A stretch of DNA of 64,000 bases from Candidatus Barnesiella excrementigallinarum (GCA_019114445.1 DXFL01000023.1:1-64000), one strand, 5' to 3'. Positions 17,978 through 26,140 are shown, counted from the stretch's first letter. Numbers and translations are program-made. The notes: generated by a model not told the origin, from the letters alone.

Positions 17978-18495
17978 TGATCGTCGGAGTTTTGAACGGT
18001 ATAGAAAAGACGTACGCTCTCTTCGTTCTTATTGGTAATCTCGGGGACCGTTACCGCAACCGAATCGAGTATATTGCGCGTATATCGGCAAGTATCTATT
18101 ATAAAATTATACATCGCCCCACAATCGATCGAGGCAAAATAGGGATAAGCCCGATAAATGAACGTAAGCGTATCGTTGTAACGAGGCGACGAAAGGCCTT
18201 GTTGATCGTAACGTATCACATAACGGGTAGTATCGTGGGTAAAACGCAAGGGCAAATAAACCAACGAGACGGCTACTGCCGAATCGAGCAACATCGAGTC
18301 GCCGGGCTGACCGATTCCATAGATAGAAATCGAATCGAGCGACAATTGAGCCTCTTGGGCATCGTACGAATAAAATTGCGCCATCGGTATGCTGCTGCGA
18401 TTATCCACACAACCTTCGCTCGCACAACCGCTCCATACCGAACAGCCTATACCCAAGAGCAATGCAATCCCGACGTAACTCAAAAATTTTCCCAT
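17974..18495 (-). CDS. DUF6452-like lipoprotein
   Basis: 173 residues. Signal peptide with two candidate lipobox cysteines (LGIGC and WSGC-ASEGC). Conserved-looking CVDNRSSIPMAQFYS follows, then a beta-rich domain (DSISIYGIGQPGDSMLLDS, RYVIRYDQQG, NDTLTFIYRAYPYF) and a cysteine pair (SIDCG, IDTCRYT). It overlaps nitroreductase by 16 bases upstream and the barrel gene by four downstream, so it is made from the same mRNA. Function unknown. Confidence 0.72.
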   Translation of the reverse strand: MGKFLSYVGIALLLGIGCSVWSGCASEGCVDNRSSIPMAQFYSYDAQEAQLSLDSISIYGIGQPGDSMLLDSAVAVSLVYLPLRFTHDTTRYVIRYDQQGLSSPRYNDTLTFIYRAYPYFASIDCGAMYNFIIDTCRYTRNILDSVAVTVPEITNKNEESVRLFYTVQNSDDQ

Positions 18496-19025
18496 TTCAC
18501 TACATCGTTAAACGGTTTTCTCTTTCGCTCGGTCGCGGCGCCATCGGTCGGATAGCCCAGCGGCAAAAGCACCACAGGCTCCCACGACTCGGGTAACCCG
18601 ATAATTTCTTTACACCGAGCGGCATCGAAGTTGCACACCCAGCAGGCTCCTAACCCTTGCTCGGTAGCCGCCAAAACCAAATGTTCGGTGGCTATGGCCA
18701 CATCGACATCGCAAAAATCCTTATTGTCGGAAGCACGTTTCCACGACGCACCGTGATCGCCGCAAACCACTATGCACACGGGAGCTTTGGCAAACCAGTC
18801 GCGAGGATAGCACTCATACAAGGCTTTAAGCCGTTCGGGCTCCCTTACGACAACAAAGCACCACGGTTGGAAGTTTACCGCCGACGGAGCCAGTCGGGCC
18901 ACCTCCAATATATATTCGAGTTTTGCACGCTCCACTTTATCGGGTTTGAACGAACGTACCGAACTTCTTGCTTTAACCAAAGCCAGCAATCCGGCACTTT
19001 GGGTCTCTTTCGTCGAATCTTTCAT
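18480..19025 (-). CDS. Nitroreductase family protein
   Basis: 181 residues, FMN-dependent flavoprotein fold. Signatures: KARSSVRSF (FMN phosphate-binding Arg-Ser), ARLAPSAVNFQPWCFVVV (PSAxNxQPW), TEQGLGACWVCNFDA (GLGACW) and the late VVLLPLGYP. It likely reduces quinones or nitro compounds with NAD(P)H in the cytoplasm; true substrate unknown. Fourteen bases downstream of the glycosyltransferase gene on the same strand. Confidence 0.92.
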   Translation of the reverse strand: MKDSTKETQSAGLLALVKARSSVRSFKPDKVERAKLEYILEVARLAPSAVNFQPWCFVVVREPERLKALYECYPRDWFAKAPVCIVVCGDHGASWKRASDNKDFCDVDVAIATEHLVLAATEQGLGACWVCNFDAARCKEIIGLPESWEPVVLLPLGYPTDGAATERKRKPFNDVVKWENF

Positions 19026-19039
19026 AAAATTCTCCCTCC

Positions 19040-19993
19040 TTATTTAATTTCGGTCTCTATCTGATAGCTGTTACGCTCACTCGCGTTACGAGAAATAAGT
19101 TCGCCCAAAAAGCCGGCAAGGAACAATTGGGTACCCAAAATCATAGCCGTCAAAGCCAAGTAAAAATAGGGCGAATCGGTCACCAAACGATAAGGCAGCC
19201 CGCTATACAAACAATACAACTTATTGGCTCCTACAAAAACAACCGCAATGAAACCCAACACAAACATGAGGCTACCCAACAGCCCGAAAAAGTGCATGGG
19301 TTTCACCCCAAACCGGGAGAAAAACCACAAGGTAATCAAATCGAGATAGCCATTGACAAAACGGTCTAACCCAAACTTTGTCTTTCCATACTTACGGGCT
19401 TGGTGGTGTACGGCCTTCTCCCCAATTTTGCCATATCCGGCATTTTTCGCTAAATAGGGAATATAACGGTGCATATCGCCATACACCTCGATATTCTTCA
19501 CCACCTCTCTTTTATAGGCTTTCAACCCGCAATTGAAATCGTGAAGGTTTTTTATGCCCGACACCTTGCGAGCCGTGGCATTGAACAGCTTGGTAGGAAT
19601 AGTCTTGGACAGGGGATCGTAGCGTTTCTTTTTCCACCCCGACACCAAGTCGTAACCCTCGACCGTAATCATACGGTACAATTCGGGTATTTCGTCGGGA
19701 CTATCCTGCAAATCGGCATCCATAGTAATCACCACATCGCCCTCGGCTCGTTCGAACCCCACATACAGAGCAGGCGATTTACCATAATTCCGCCGGAACT
19801 TCACCCCTTTGATACAGGGATTCTTCTCGCGCAACGATTCGATTACCTGCCACGAATTATCGGTACTTCCATCGTTGACGAACCATATTTCGTATGAAAA
19901 CTTGTTAGCGGTCATTACCCGCTCGATCCACGCAGCCAACTCGGGCAACGATTCGGCTTCGTTATATAAAGGTACGATTACCGAAATATCCAT
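19040..19993 (-). CDS. Membrane glycosyltransferase family 2 (GtrB/DPM-like)
   Basis: 317 residues. GT-A domain 1-215: SVIVPLYNEAESL, FVNDGSTDNSW, TMDADLQDSPDEI (DxD-type metal site), then GWKKKRYDP and HDFNCGLKAYKREV, which are typical of polyprenyl-phosphate sugar synthases. Two C-terminal membrane helices (about 228-252, 270-295). It likely makes undecaprenyl-phosphate glucose or a similar lipid-linked sugar, or transfers to a lipid, on the cytoplasmic face. It lies five bases downstream of the DUF4199 gene, a common pairing in the phylum. Confidence 0.9.
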   Translation of the reverse strand: MDISVIVPLYNEAESLPELAAWIERVMTANKFSYEIWFVNDGSTDNSWQVIESLREKNPCIKGVKFRRNYGKSPALYVGFERAEGDVVITMDADLQDSPDEIPELYRMITVEGYDLVSGWKKKRYDPLSKTIPTKLFNATARKVSGIKNLHDFNCGLKAYKREVVKNIEVYGDMHRYIPYLAKNAGYGKIGEKAVHHQARKYGKTKFGLDRFVNGYLDLITLWFFSRFGVKPMHFFGLLGSLMFVLGFIAVVFVGANKLYCLYSGLPYRLVTDSPYFYLALTAMILGTQLFLAGFLGELISRNASERNSYQIETEIK

Positions 19994-19997
19994 ATTG

Positions 19998-20549
19998 CTA
20001 CTGTTTTGTATGTTTTGAATTAAAACGCATTCTTACAAGCCCGGCTACTGCTGCCGACAACAAAGAGCCGAAAAACAAATTCACCCATATACGTTCCAGC
20101 ACGACCGACATCGGCGACGGGACATTTCCTTTGTCCAACCCCTCCTTTACAGATTCGAGCAACGAAGGGTCATTAGCCATTACCCCCCATGCATCCATCA
20201 ACTCAACCGCCGACTGGAATTGTAGTTTTATATAATCGGGATTAATATACACGTAGTAAATATATTGGGCTAAACTACTGATAAGCGAAGTGAAAAAAAA
20301 CAGGAAAATACCCATCATCCACAACTGCGAGAAATAACACGATTCCCCAATTTGGGTATGATACTTATTCATGACAAAGTAAACAAACACCGGTACACAC
20401 AGTAACATGGCCAAAGCAACGGCATTACAGAAAAAAGAATCCATACTCCACACTTCGAATATGAATTTCACCACAAAGTAGAGTCCCATATACACACCCC
20501 ACTCCATTGCAAACTGCACAATACCTTTCGGCTTTTCGTTTTTCTTCAT
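19998..20549 (-). CDS. DUF4199 membrane protein
   Basis: 183 residues with four hydrophobic helices (about 17-34, 38-58, 70-98 and 148-170), a charged KKNEKPKG start and the late VVLERIWVNLFFGSLLSAAVAGLVR segment (cores only). Fits DUF4199, whose function is unknown; the gene regularly precedes a GtrB-like glycosyltransferase, as here. Its -7 element on the minus strand (TACCTTTG) lies at 20584-20591. Confidence 0.8.
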   Translation of the reverse strand: MKKNEKPKGIVQFAMEWGVYMGLYFVVKFIFEVWSMDSFFCNAVALAMLLCVPVFVYFVMNKYHTQIGESCYFSQLWMMGIFLFFFTSLISSLAQYIYYVYINPDYIKLQFQSAVELMDAWGVMANDPSLLESVKEGLDKGNVPSPMSVVLERIWVNLFFGSLLSAAVAGLVRMRFNSKHTKQ

Positions 20550-20706
20550 TTAAAACCTCGCTTTTCGATCATGCGTATAGCGTACAAAGGTATCACTTTT
20601 ACCACAATATTCATAGGCGATAAGGCCAAAAATCATTGTATCGACAACAAAATAGGGGCTAAATACTACATGAAAAACCATAAGAAAACCTAAAAGCCGC
20701 AAAAGG

Positions 20707-20738
20707 TTTGGCTATTCCACGCTTTCTCACTACCTTTG
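20707..20738 (+). promoter_or_regulatory. Promoter of the endonuclease I gene
   Basis: TTTG at 20707-20710, exactly 20 bases, then TACCTTTG at 20731-20738: full consensus match. It excludes any start codon upstream of about 20745 and supports the ATG at 20760. Confidence 0.85.
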
Positions 20739-20759
20739 ATACCCTTTTATGAAGACCGT

Positions 20760-22160
20760 ATGAATAAACGATATGTAATGATTATCACCGCTATATGCGG
20801 TATTTTTCTCTCGCTTTCGGCCGATATGCCCCGCGATTACTACCCCAATACGCTGGAAGGGAAAAACGGTGCCGAATTGAAAACCGAATTGCACAATCTG
20901 TTAAAAGAACACACCCGAATCGCCTATGGTTCGCGCAATTATAACGGGGCTTGTACATGGACCGTGTTCAAAGTGAGTGACCGACGCCCCAACGATAAAG
21001 TATGGGATATGTATTCCAACAACTCGTACAGCTTTTCGAATGGTGCGGCCAGAGGTATGAATATCGAGCACAGCGTCCCCAAAAGCTGGTGGGGCGACGC
21101 TGCCGAGTATAACGGGACAACTCCACTCACAAGATTTCAATACGACGGGTCGTATGATCTGCACCACCTCACCCCATCGGATGCCGATGCCAACTCCGCC
21201 AAAAGCAACTATCCACTGGGCGAAGTCCTCACCGCCATCTTCGACAACGGCGTGAGCAAAGTAGGTACGGGATATGCCAATGGAAAAGCCACGAAACTGT
21301 TCGAACCGGCCGACGAATACAAAGGCGATTTTGCCCGAATGTATTTCTACTTCGTAACCTGCTACCAAAATTACTCGTGGAAATCTTTGGCCACTACCAT
21401 GTTTGCCCAAAACAGCTATCCTACGCTTAACGCCTATGGGAAACAACTATTGCTGGATTGGCATCGACAAGACCCTGTCAGCCAAAAAGAGATCGACCGC
21501 AACAACGCCGTATACAGTTTTCAAGGGAACCGAAACCCCTTTATCGATTACCCCAATATGGTAGAATTCATTTGGGGCGACTCGATAGACTACGAGTTCA
21601 GCTTCTCCGGCGCACAGATTTCGACCCCGACAATTACCATTGCAAAGGAGGAGATCGATTTTGGATACATCGGAGCCGAAACTTCGAAAACCACCGAAAT
21701 CTACCTCAAAGGCCGCAACCTCACCAACAACCTCACCATTTTGTTGCAAAACGACACACAAAACGAGTTCTCCCTATCCTCAACTTCGTTATCGGCCGAT
21801 ATTCTGAACACAACGGGGTACATACTCGGCATTACCTTCTCGCCACAAACAATCGGTGCCCATAGCGTTACATTGCAAATGCAGAGCGAAGATCTTACCG
21901 CTCCCATCAATATAGGAATCACCGGAACGGTACTTCCTTCCAACATTTCCTACCTGCAAATTCTCGACTTGAAATCCTCTTACAAAAAGAGCGACGACCC
22001 GGTTCTACTGCGCTTGAACAGTAATTTGGAAGTCAAATGGACGGTCGACGGAACCCAAGCGACCCACCTTACCCCGGCCGACCTCTCGACAGGAATGCAC
22101 ACCGTACAGTTCACCACCTCGGCCGGAAGCGGGAAAATGCGTATACAAATTGTTGAATAA
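20760..22160 (+). CDS. Secreted endonuclease I family nuclease
   Basis: 466 residues from the ATG at 20760, chosen because the promoter lies just upstream. Signal peptide 1-21, then an EndA/NucM-type His-Me finger nuclease (about 25-270): NIEHSVPKSWWG (H in the active site), YDLHHLTPSDADANSAKSN (catalytic His and metal Asn), NYPLGE, and Y-F-Y-F-V-T-C-Y-Q-N-Y. The C-terminal 190 residues are two beta domains (TITIAKEEIDFGYIGAE, a choice-of-anchor or Ig-like strand set). It degrades DNA or RNA outside the cytoplasm. Followed after 18 bases by a lipoprotein gene. Confidence 0.9.
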   Translation: MNKRYVMIITAICGIFLSLSADMPRDYYPNTLEGKNGAELKTELHNLLKEHTRIAYGSRNYNGACTWTVFKVSDRRPNDKVWDMYSNNSYSFSNGAARGMNIEHSVPKSWWGDAAEYNGTTPLTRFQYDGSYDLHHLTPSDADANSAKSNYPLGEVLTAIFDNGVSKVGTGYANGKATKLFEPADEYKGDFARMYFYFVTCYQNYSWKSLATTMFAQNSYPTLNAYGKQLLLDWHRQDPVSQKEIDRNNAVYSFQGNRNPFIDYPNMVEFIWGDSIDYEFSFSGAQISTPTITIAKEEIDFGYIGAETSKTTEIYLKGRNLTNNLTILLQNDTQNEFSLSSTSLSADILNTTGYILGITFSPQTIGAHSVTLQMQSEDLTAPINIGITGTVLPSNISYLQILDLKSSYKKSDDPVLLRLNSNLEVKWTVDGTQATHLTPADLSTGMHTVQFTTSAGSGKMRIQIVE

Positions 22161-22178
22161 AACCCCATCGCACAACTT

Positions 22179-22874
22179 ATGGAAACAAAAAAATATATCC
22201 ACTATATCGTAGCCTTTTTGGTAACAATTGCGCTGCTCTGCGGCTGTACGGAGGAGAAAAACAAACCCCAGCAAACCGAATTTAACCTGCGGGTAGACGA
22301 AACGGTCGATATTTATTTGGCCAAATCGACCTCCTATACCATCACCATCAATAACCCGGCCGTCGCATACGAGCTATCGGGAAACCGACTTACCGTAACC
22401 GCCATCAAGGAAGGGAAAGCCACACTCTCTGCCATACTCGATTCAGGAGAAACAACGGTCTATTCGTTTACCGTCACCCCCAATAAAAGCCAATTGGGAT
22501 TCAACATCGACACCACCCCTCGGATAGAGTCGTGGGCCGAAACAACTATAAAAACCGAAGAAACTCCCGGTCTGCAAGTGAGTTGCGAACCCGGTATCGA
22601 CATCATGGGAGAAACGGCCGACAACTCGACCCGTTCCTACGGGTTCGTCTATGTCGAAACCGGCAAATTACTGCGCTTTACAGCACAAGGCGACTTCTCC
22701 CAAAAAGGGACACTAAGCGATGGAATAATGGCGACCCGCGAAAACTCAAATGATCCTGTCCAATACGAAAGTTGCACCGTTACCATCGAGAAAGTGAACA
22801 GCGAAGGTAAAATTTGGTTTACCTTGCAATTTACCGACCGCAGCGATATTCGCATCGTTACCGAGGTATTCTAA
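22179..22874 (+). CDS. Hypothetical lipoprotein with Ig-like N-terminal domain
   Basis: 231 residues. Lipobox LLCGC-TEE gives an outer-membrane or periplasmic lipoprotein. Residues 35-110 look like a bacterial Ig-like/Big-type fold (YTITINNPAVAYELSGNRLTVTAIKEGKATLSAI; cores AVAYELSG, VTAIKEGKATL). The rest is beta-rich and unrecognised. Close spacing to the nuclease gene suggests a two-gene operon; it might bind or localise the nuclease, but that is a guess from position only. Confidence 0.75.
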   Translation: METKKYIHYIVAFLVTIALLCGCTEEKNKPQQTEFNLRVDETVDIYLAKSTSYTITINNPAVAYELSGNRLTVTAIKEGKATLSAILDSGETTVYSFTVTPNKSQLGFNIDTTPRIESWAETTIKTEETPGLQVSCEPGIDIMGETADNSTRSYGFVYVETGKLLRFTAQGDFSQKGTLSDGIMATRENSNDPVQYESCTVTIEKVNSEGKIWFTLQFTDRSDIRIVTEVF

Positions 22875-22956
22875 TTACAGGTAAACAAAACCGTTCCTTT
22901 TCTATCTCCGGGTTGCACGTCGTTTTTTTCACCGCACTCACCCCGAAAGGAGACGA

Positions 22957-23232
22957 CTACTCTGTGGCAACGTCCGCCCCATATTGCGGATTCCGTTTCA
23001 GCCACACCGCCGCATATTCGCACGTAGCCACAGGCTTCAAACCCTGAGCCAGCGCATAATCATACGCCGTCTTTACCAAAGCGGCAGCCACACCCCGTCC
23101 GCCAATTTCCGGGGGAACAATGGTATGTTCTATATCGAGACACCCGTCGACAAGGCGATACGATACATAGGCCCGCACCCCCTCTACCACCGTTTCGAAA
23201 ACCCCTTTCGATGAATCATGTGTAATATCCAT
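22957..23232 (-). CDS. GNAT-like N-acetyltransferase
   Basis: 91 residues from the ATG at 23232 (MDITHDSSKG); an upstream ATG at 23268 would overlap tspO by 20 bases. Short, YidJ/Gcn5-like fold: VEGVRAYVSYRLVDGCLDIEHTIVPPEIGGRGVAAALVK (cores IEHTIVPPEIGGRG, the acetyl-CoA loop, and VAAALVK), then CEYAAVWLKRNP, the usual C-terminal Y-A-A-x-W-L-K-R. Substrate unknown. Sixteen bases after tspO. Confidence 0.88.
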   Translation of the reverse strand: MDITHDSSKGVFETVVEGVRAYVSYRLVDGCLDIEHTIVPPEIGGRGVAAALVKTAYDYALAQGLKPVATCEYAAVWLKRNPQYGADVATE

Positions 23233-23248
23233 AGTCTTGCACGTTTTT

Positions 23249-23725
23249 TTAGTTATACAAATATACATACCCGTTGAGATATGTGGCTAACAACAGCCAT
23301 AAAAAATAGGGCGCGAACAAGCATGATGCCACTTTGTCGTACCGACGCGAATTTACCATATAAAGCAATACCAGCACGTCGAGCAACAAAATATCGACCA
23401 ATCCCAGCAACGGATTCCGGCAGGTAAAGAAGAAGATACTCCACAAGAAATTAAGTAAAAGCTGAACGCCCCACAATCCCAACAACACTTTATCCCGACA
23501 ACCGACAATCAACCGTCCCAACGATACGCCCATGCAAACATAGAGTATACTCCATACTATCGGAAAGGCCAAAGCGGGAGGGGTAAGCGACGATTTGTCG
23601 AGCAACGGATACCACTCTGCAAGGGAATCGGACTGGAAATAACTGGCCGAAAGCCCTACGGCAAAGCACAACAACATAGACAGGAAATAGTAAACGATGT
23701 TTTTCATAATCAAAAATTTTTTCAT
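23249..23725 (-). CDS. tspO: TspO/MBR family protein
   Basis: 158 residues (or 152 from the next in-frame ATG at 23707). Five helices. Signatures WYPLLDKSSLTPPALAFPIVWSILYVCMG (cores LTPPALAFPIVW, LYVCMG), then LLNFLWSIFFFTCRNP and late LFAPYFLWLLLATYLN. TspO proteins bind porphyrins/tetrapyrroles in the membrane and influence stress responses. No partner gene other than the GNAT gene downstream. Confidence 0.93.
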   Translation of the reverse strand: MKKFLIMKNIVYYFLSMLLCFAVGLSASYFQSDSLAEWYPLLDKSSLTPPALAFPIVWSILYVCMGVSLGRLIVGCRDKVLLGLWGVQLLLNFLWSIFFFTCRNPLLGLVDILLLDVLVLLYMVNSRRYDKVASCLFAPYFLWLLLATYLNGYVYLYN

Positions 23726-23830
23726 GTAATCTATGGGTGTAACAAAACTACTCCATTAATGTTTACATTCGTATTCGAACGAAAGAGAAAAAAATAGATC
23801 CGACACAGCCCCCTCCACATTTCACAACTC

Positions 23831-23875
23831 ACAAAAAAAAGGAAAAAGCACTGTGTTTGCAGTGCTTTTTCCTTT
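23831..23875 (-). terminator. Intrinsic terminator of the SRP RNA-tRNA-Thr unit
   Basis: On the minus strand AAAGGAAAAAGCACTG / CAGTGCTTTTTCCTTT (16 pairs) followed by a T run (A8 on plus strand, 23833-23840). It starts two bases after the tRNA. Confidence 0.92.
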
Positions 23876-23876
23876 G

Positions 23877-23950
23877 AGCCTCTTGTCGGATTCGAACCAA
23901 CGACCCCGAGATTACAAATCACGTGCTCTGGCCAACTGAGCTAAAGAGGC
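23877..23950 (-). tRNA. tRNA-Thr (anticodon TGT)
   Basis: A 74-base cloverleaf on the minus strand: acceptor GCCTCTT / AAGAGGC, D stem GCTC / GAGC, anticodon loop TTTGTAA, T stem GTTGG / CCGAC with loop TTCGAAT, discriminator T. Anticodon TGT reads ACA (Thr). In the anticodon stem CGTGA / TCTCG positions 29-41 form a T-T mismatch. CCA is not encoded. It starts four bases after the SRP RNA on the same strand and shares its promoter. Confidence 0.93.
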
Positions 23951-23954
23951 AGGT

Positions 23955-24050
23955 GGGTAAGCTATCTACATCGCGCCGCTACAACCGGCTACCCTTGCTG
24001 CGGTCAAGCCCTGGGGGATTCACAAGGAGCTGGCCGTATAGGACTTACCC
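23955..24050 (-). ncRNA. ffs: Signal recognition particle RNA (4.5S-like)
   Basis: About 96 bases. The ends pair (GGGTAAG with CTTACCC), and the centre carries the SRP domain IV core: CCCCCAGGG ... GCAGCAAGGGT, that is the 5' CAGG and 3' AGCA sides of the symmetric loop. It binds Ffh for membrane protein targeting. The tip between them reads GC-TTGACC-GC, not GGAA-capped. A -7 element (TACTTTTG on minus, 24055-24062) fixes the 5' end near 24050. Gap of four bases to tRNA-Thr. Confidence 0.88.
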
Positions 24051-24054
24051 GGGC

Positions 24055-24085
24055 ACAAAAGTAGATATTTTTTCGCAGATAGCAA
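24055..24085 (-). promoter_or_regulatory. Promoter of SRP RNA-tRNA-Thr
   Basis: Minus strand: ATTG (24082-24085), 19 bases, TACTTTTG (24055-24062). Its -7 element lies five bases before the SRP RNA 5' end. Confidence 0.7.
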
Positions 24086-24220
24086 TAGTATTGGACAAAA
24101 AAATATGCAAAATTTTCTATCTGCTTAAAAACGAAATATTTAAAAATAGATATTTCTTATACATTTTCCCCTGTATGATTTTTTATAAGAACTTTCGGCC
24201 GCATTGTTCGCTAAAAAATC

Positions 24221-24228
24221 TACATTTG
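24221..24228 (+). promoter_or_regulatory. -7 element of bioB
   Basis: TACATTTG matches TAnnTTTG. It rules out the in-frame ATG at 24204 as the bioB start. No exact -33 TTTG. Confidence 0.5.
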
Positions 24229-24269
24229 TACCCTCGGACACGAAAATGTTCCACCCAAAAAAAGAGACC

Positions 24270-25229
24270 ATGCTGCAAGAAATTAAAAACCGCATATTGG
24301 CCGGAGGCGAAATTACCCCCGACGAGGCCATCGAACTGGCTCTGCACGCCAACCGCCCCGAATTATACGCTGCGGCCGACGAAATTCGCCGAGCCTTCTG
24401 CAACCGTGTACTCGACAGTTGCTCCATTATCAATGCCCGTTCGGGACACTGCCCCGAAAATTGCAAATGGTGCGCCCAGTCGGCACACTACAATACCCAC
24501 ATCGAAACCTACGACGCGATTCCCGAGGAGGAGGCTTTGGCTATGGCCCGGCTCAACGAGTCGCAAGGTATCAAACGGCTGTCGCTCGTCACCAGCGGCC
24601 GAAGCGTCAGGAACTCTGATCTCGATTATTTCTGCGACCTCTACCGCCGCATGGGCAAAGAGACAAATCTACAACTCTGTGCCTCGATGGGACTACTGAA
24701 ACGGGAGGAGTTACAAAAATTGAAAGAGGCTGGCGTAAAACGCTACCATTGTAACCTCGAAACCTCCTCGTCCTATTTCCCCGAACTTTGTACCACACAC
24801 ACCTCGGCACAGAAAAAAGAGACGATACGCACGGCACAGGAGCTGGGCATGGAGATCTGTTCGGGCGGAATCATCGGTATGGGCGAAACCATGCAACAAC
24901 GCATCGAGTTGGCGTTCGAATTGAAAGAGTTGGGGGTATGCTCCGTCCCGATGAACATTCTCAGCCCCATACCGGGCACACCGTTGGAACATACCACCCC
25001 CATCGGCGACGAAGATATATTGGTAACCATTGCTATCTTCCGCCTCGTATTGCCCCACGCTTTCATTCGGTTTGCCGGTGGGCGGGCACGGCTCTCGCGC
25101 GCCACTCAGAAACAGGCTCTGCTGGCCGGGGTAAACGGCTTGCTCATGGGCGATATGCTCACCACCCTCGGCTCCGGTGTCGACGACGACAAGGCTTTGA
25201 TTCAGGAGGCCGGATACGACCCGCTGTAA
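24270..25229 (+). CDS. bioB: Biotin synthase BioB
   Basis: About 319 residues from the ATG at 24270 (MLQEIKNRILAGG); 24246 is also possible, 24204 lies upstream of the promoter. Radical SAM enzyme inserting sulfur into dethiobiotin. The [4Fe-4S] motif is GHCPENCKWCAQS (CxxxCxxC); the second cluster ligands are in LCASMGLL, YHCNLETS and the late FAGGRARLS arginine. GGIIGMGET and NILSPIPGTPLE are standard. No other bio gene is adjacent. A shared terminator follows at 25279-25314. Confidence 0.94.
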   Translation: MLQEIKNRILAGGEITPDEAIELALHANRPELYAAADEIRRAFCNRVLDSCSIINARSGHCPENCKWCAQSAHYNTHIETYDAIPEEEALAMARLNESQGIKRLSLVTSGRSVRNSDLDYFCDLYRRMGKETNLQLCASMGLLKREELQKLKEAGVKRYHCNLETSSSYFPELCTTHTSAQKKETIRTAQELGMEICSGGIIGMGETMQQRIELAFELKELGVCSVPMNILSPIPGTPLEHTTPIGDEDILVTIAIFRLVLPHAFIRFAGGRARLSRATQKQALLAGVNGLLMGDMLTTLGSGVDDDKALIQEAGYDPL

Positions 25230-25278
25230 AAACAGGGTCCGTTACAAGAGGGTATCGTCTTGCTCGATCCTTATAAAA

Positions 25279-25314
25279 AAGAGGCTGTTATCTTCTCACA
25301 GACAACAGCCTTTT
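25279..25314. terminator. Bidirectional terminator between bioB and XRE gene
   Basis: AGGCTGTT / AACAGCCT with flanking A/T pairs (stem of 11 with one G-T), A run on the left and TTTT on the right, usable from both sides. Confidence 0.82.
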
Positions 25315-25353
25315 CACGTTTATCGAAATTCTATCGGGAACGCCTCCCCCGAT

Positions 25354-25554
25354 TCAGTCATCCGGTTCCAACTGGAAAATCTGCTCGACCGGTTTTCGAA
25401 ATAGCCGTGCTATTTTCAGCGCAAGTACAGTGGAGGGAACAAATTTCCCTGTTTCGATGGCATTGATGGTTTGCCGGCTCACACCGGTCGCTTCGGCCAA
25501 TGCTTGCTGGGTTATACGAAGTTCGGCCCGTTCGGCTCGTATCCTATTCTTCAT
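25354..25554 (-). CDS. XRE-family helix-turn-helix regulator (YozG-like)
   Basis: 66 residues, a single HTH domain: RITQQALAEATGVSRQTINAIETGKFVPSTVLALKIARLFRKPVEQIF (cores TQQALAEATGVSRQTIN and IETGKF). No ligand domain. It overlaps the end of the membrane protein gene by 11 bases; small XRE regulators with a multi-helix membrane partner are a known two-gene arrangement, and the regulator may control its own operon. Target unknown. Confidence 0.9.
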   Translation of the reverse strand: MKNRIRAERAELRITQQALAEATGVSRQTINAIETGKFVPSTVLALKIARLFRKPVEQIFQLEPDD

Positions 25555-26014
25555 AACTCAACGATTTTTTAAGCCGCCACAACTTCACTTCATAGACCAC
25601 CAAGAAGACCAGCAAGACGGTGAAGATATTCCCAATCATCACATACAAATAGCTGAGTCCGTAGAAACAGAGGGCAGACACGACATTAAACGCCGTACTC
25701 AGATAAAGAGCTATCAATAGTGCATTGAGCCGCAACTGGGTGATGAGTTCGTCCTCAATCGGCTCTCGCGAACAGGTGACAAACAGACTGCCCACGCAAA
25801 TGCCTATGATAGCAATGTTGTTGAGTACATAGCCCATCGTATTGGAATTCAATACACGGTATAACTCGCTGGCAGGGTCCAGACCCTTCATCAAATAACC
25901 GGGGAAACCGTTGCAACCGTCGATAAACATCATAAATCCGATGATAAAGGTAGGAATCAAAATAGCCCAACCCGCTTTCTTAAAGCTGTGGGGCAACAAG
26001 AAAATCTTTTTCAT
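25544..26014 (-). CDS. Four-helix membrane protein, partner of XRE regulator
   Basis: 156 residues with four membrane helices (about 15-32, 60-80, 96-118, 122-145) and an acidic cytoplasmic loop (SREPIEDELITQLRLNALL) between helices 2 and 3, resembling the SREPxEDE pattern of small membrane proteins found with XRE regulators. No enzymatic motif. Transcribed from a promoter at 26063-26094, ahead of the regulator. Confidence 0.75.
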   Translation of the reverse strand: MKKIFLLPHSFKKAGWAILIPTFIIGFMMFIDGCNGFPGYLMKGLDPASELYRVLNSNTMGYVLNNIAIIGICVGSLFVTCSREPIEDELITQLRLNALLIALYLSTAFNVVSALCFYGLSYLYVMIGNIFTVLLVFLVVYEVKLWRLKKSLSYEE

Positions 26015-26062
26015 CTCCGTTATAATTTTCAGTTCATAGGTAAAAGGATCATTCTCTCGCTA

Positions 26063-26094
26063 CAAATGTAAAGTTTATTTTACATTTAGACAAG
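26063..26094 (-). promoter_or_regulatory. Promoter of membrane protein/XRE operon
   Basis: Minus strand: CTTG (26091-26094), 20 bases, TACATTTG (26063-26070), about 49 bases before the start codon. An AT-rich near-palindrome (TACA..TGTA/TTTACAT repeats) overlaps it and could be the XRE operator. Confidence 0.7.
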
Positions 26095-26107
26095 TATACA
26101 CGACAAT

Positions 26108-26140
26108 TTAATCGCAAAAAAAACTTAATAACCCTCAGTT
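26108..26140 (-). terminator. Intrinsic terminator, end of the upstream RNA
   Basis: Minus strand AATAAC / GTTATT with loop TGAGG, then AAG and eight T. Confidence 0.7.
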
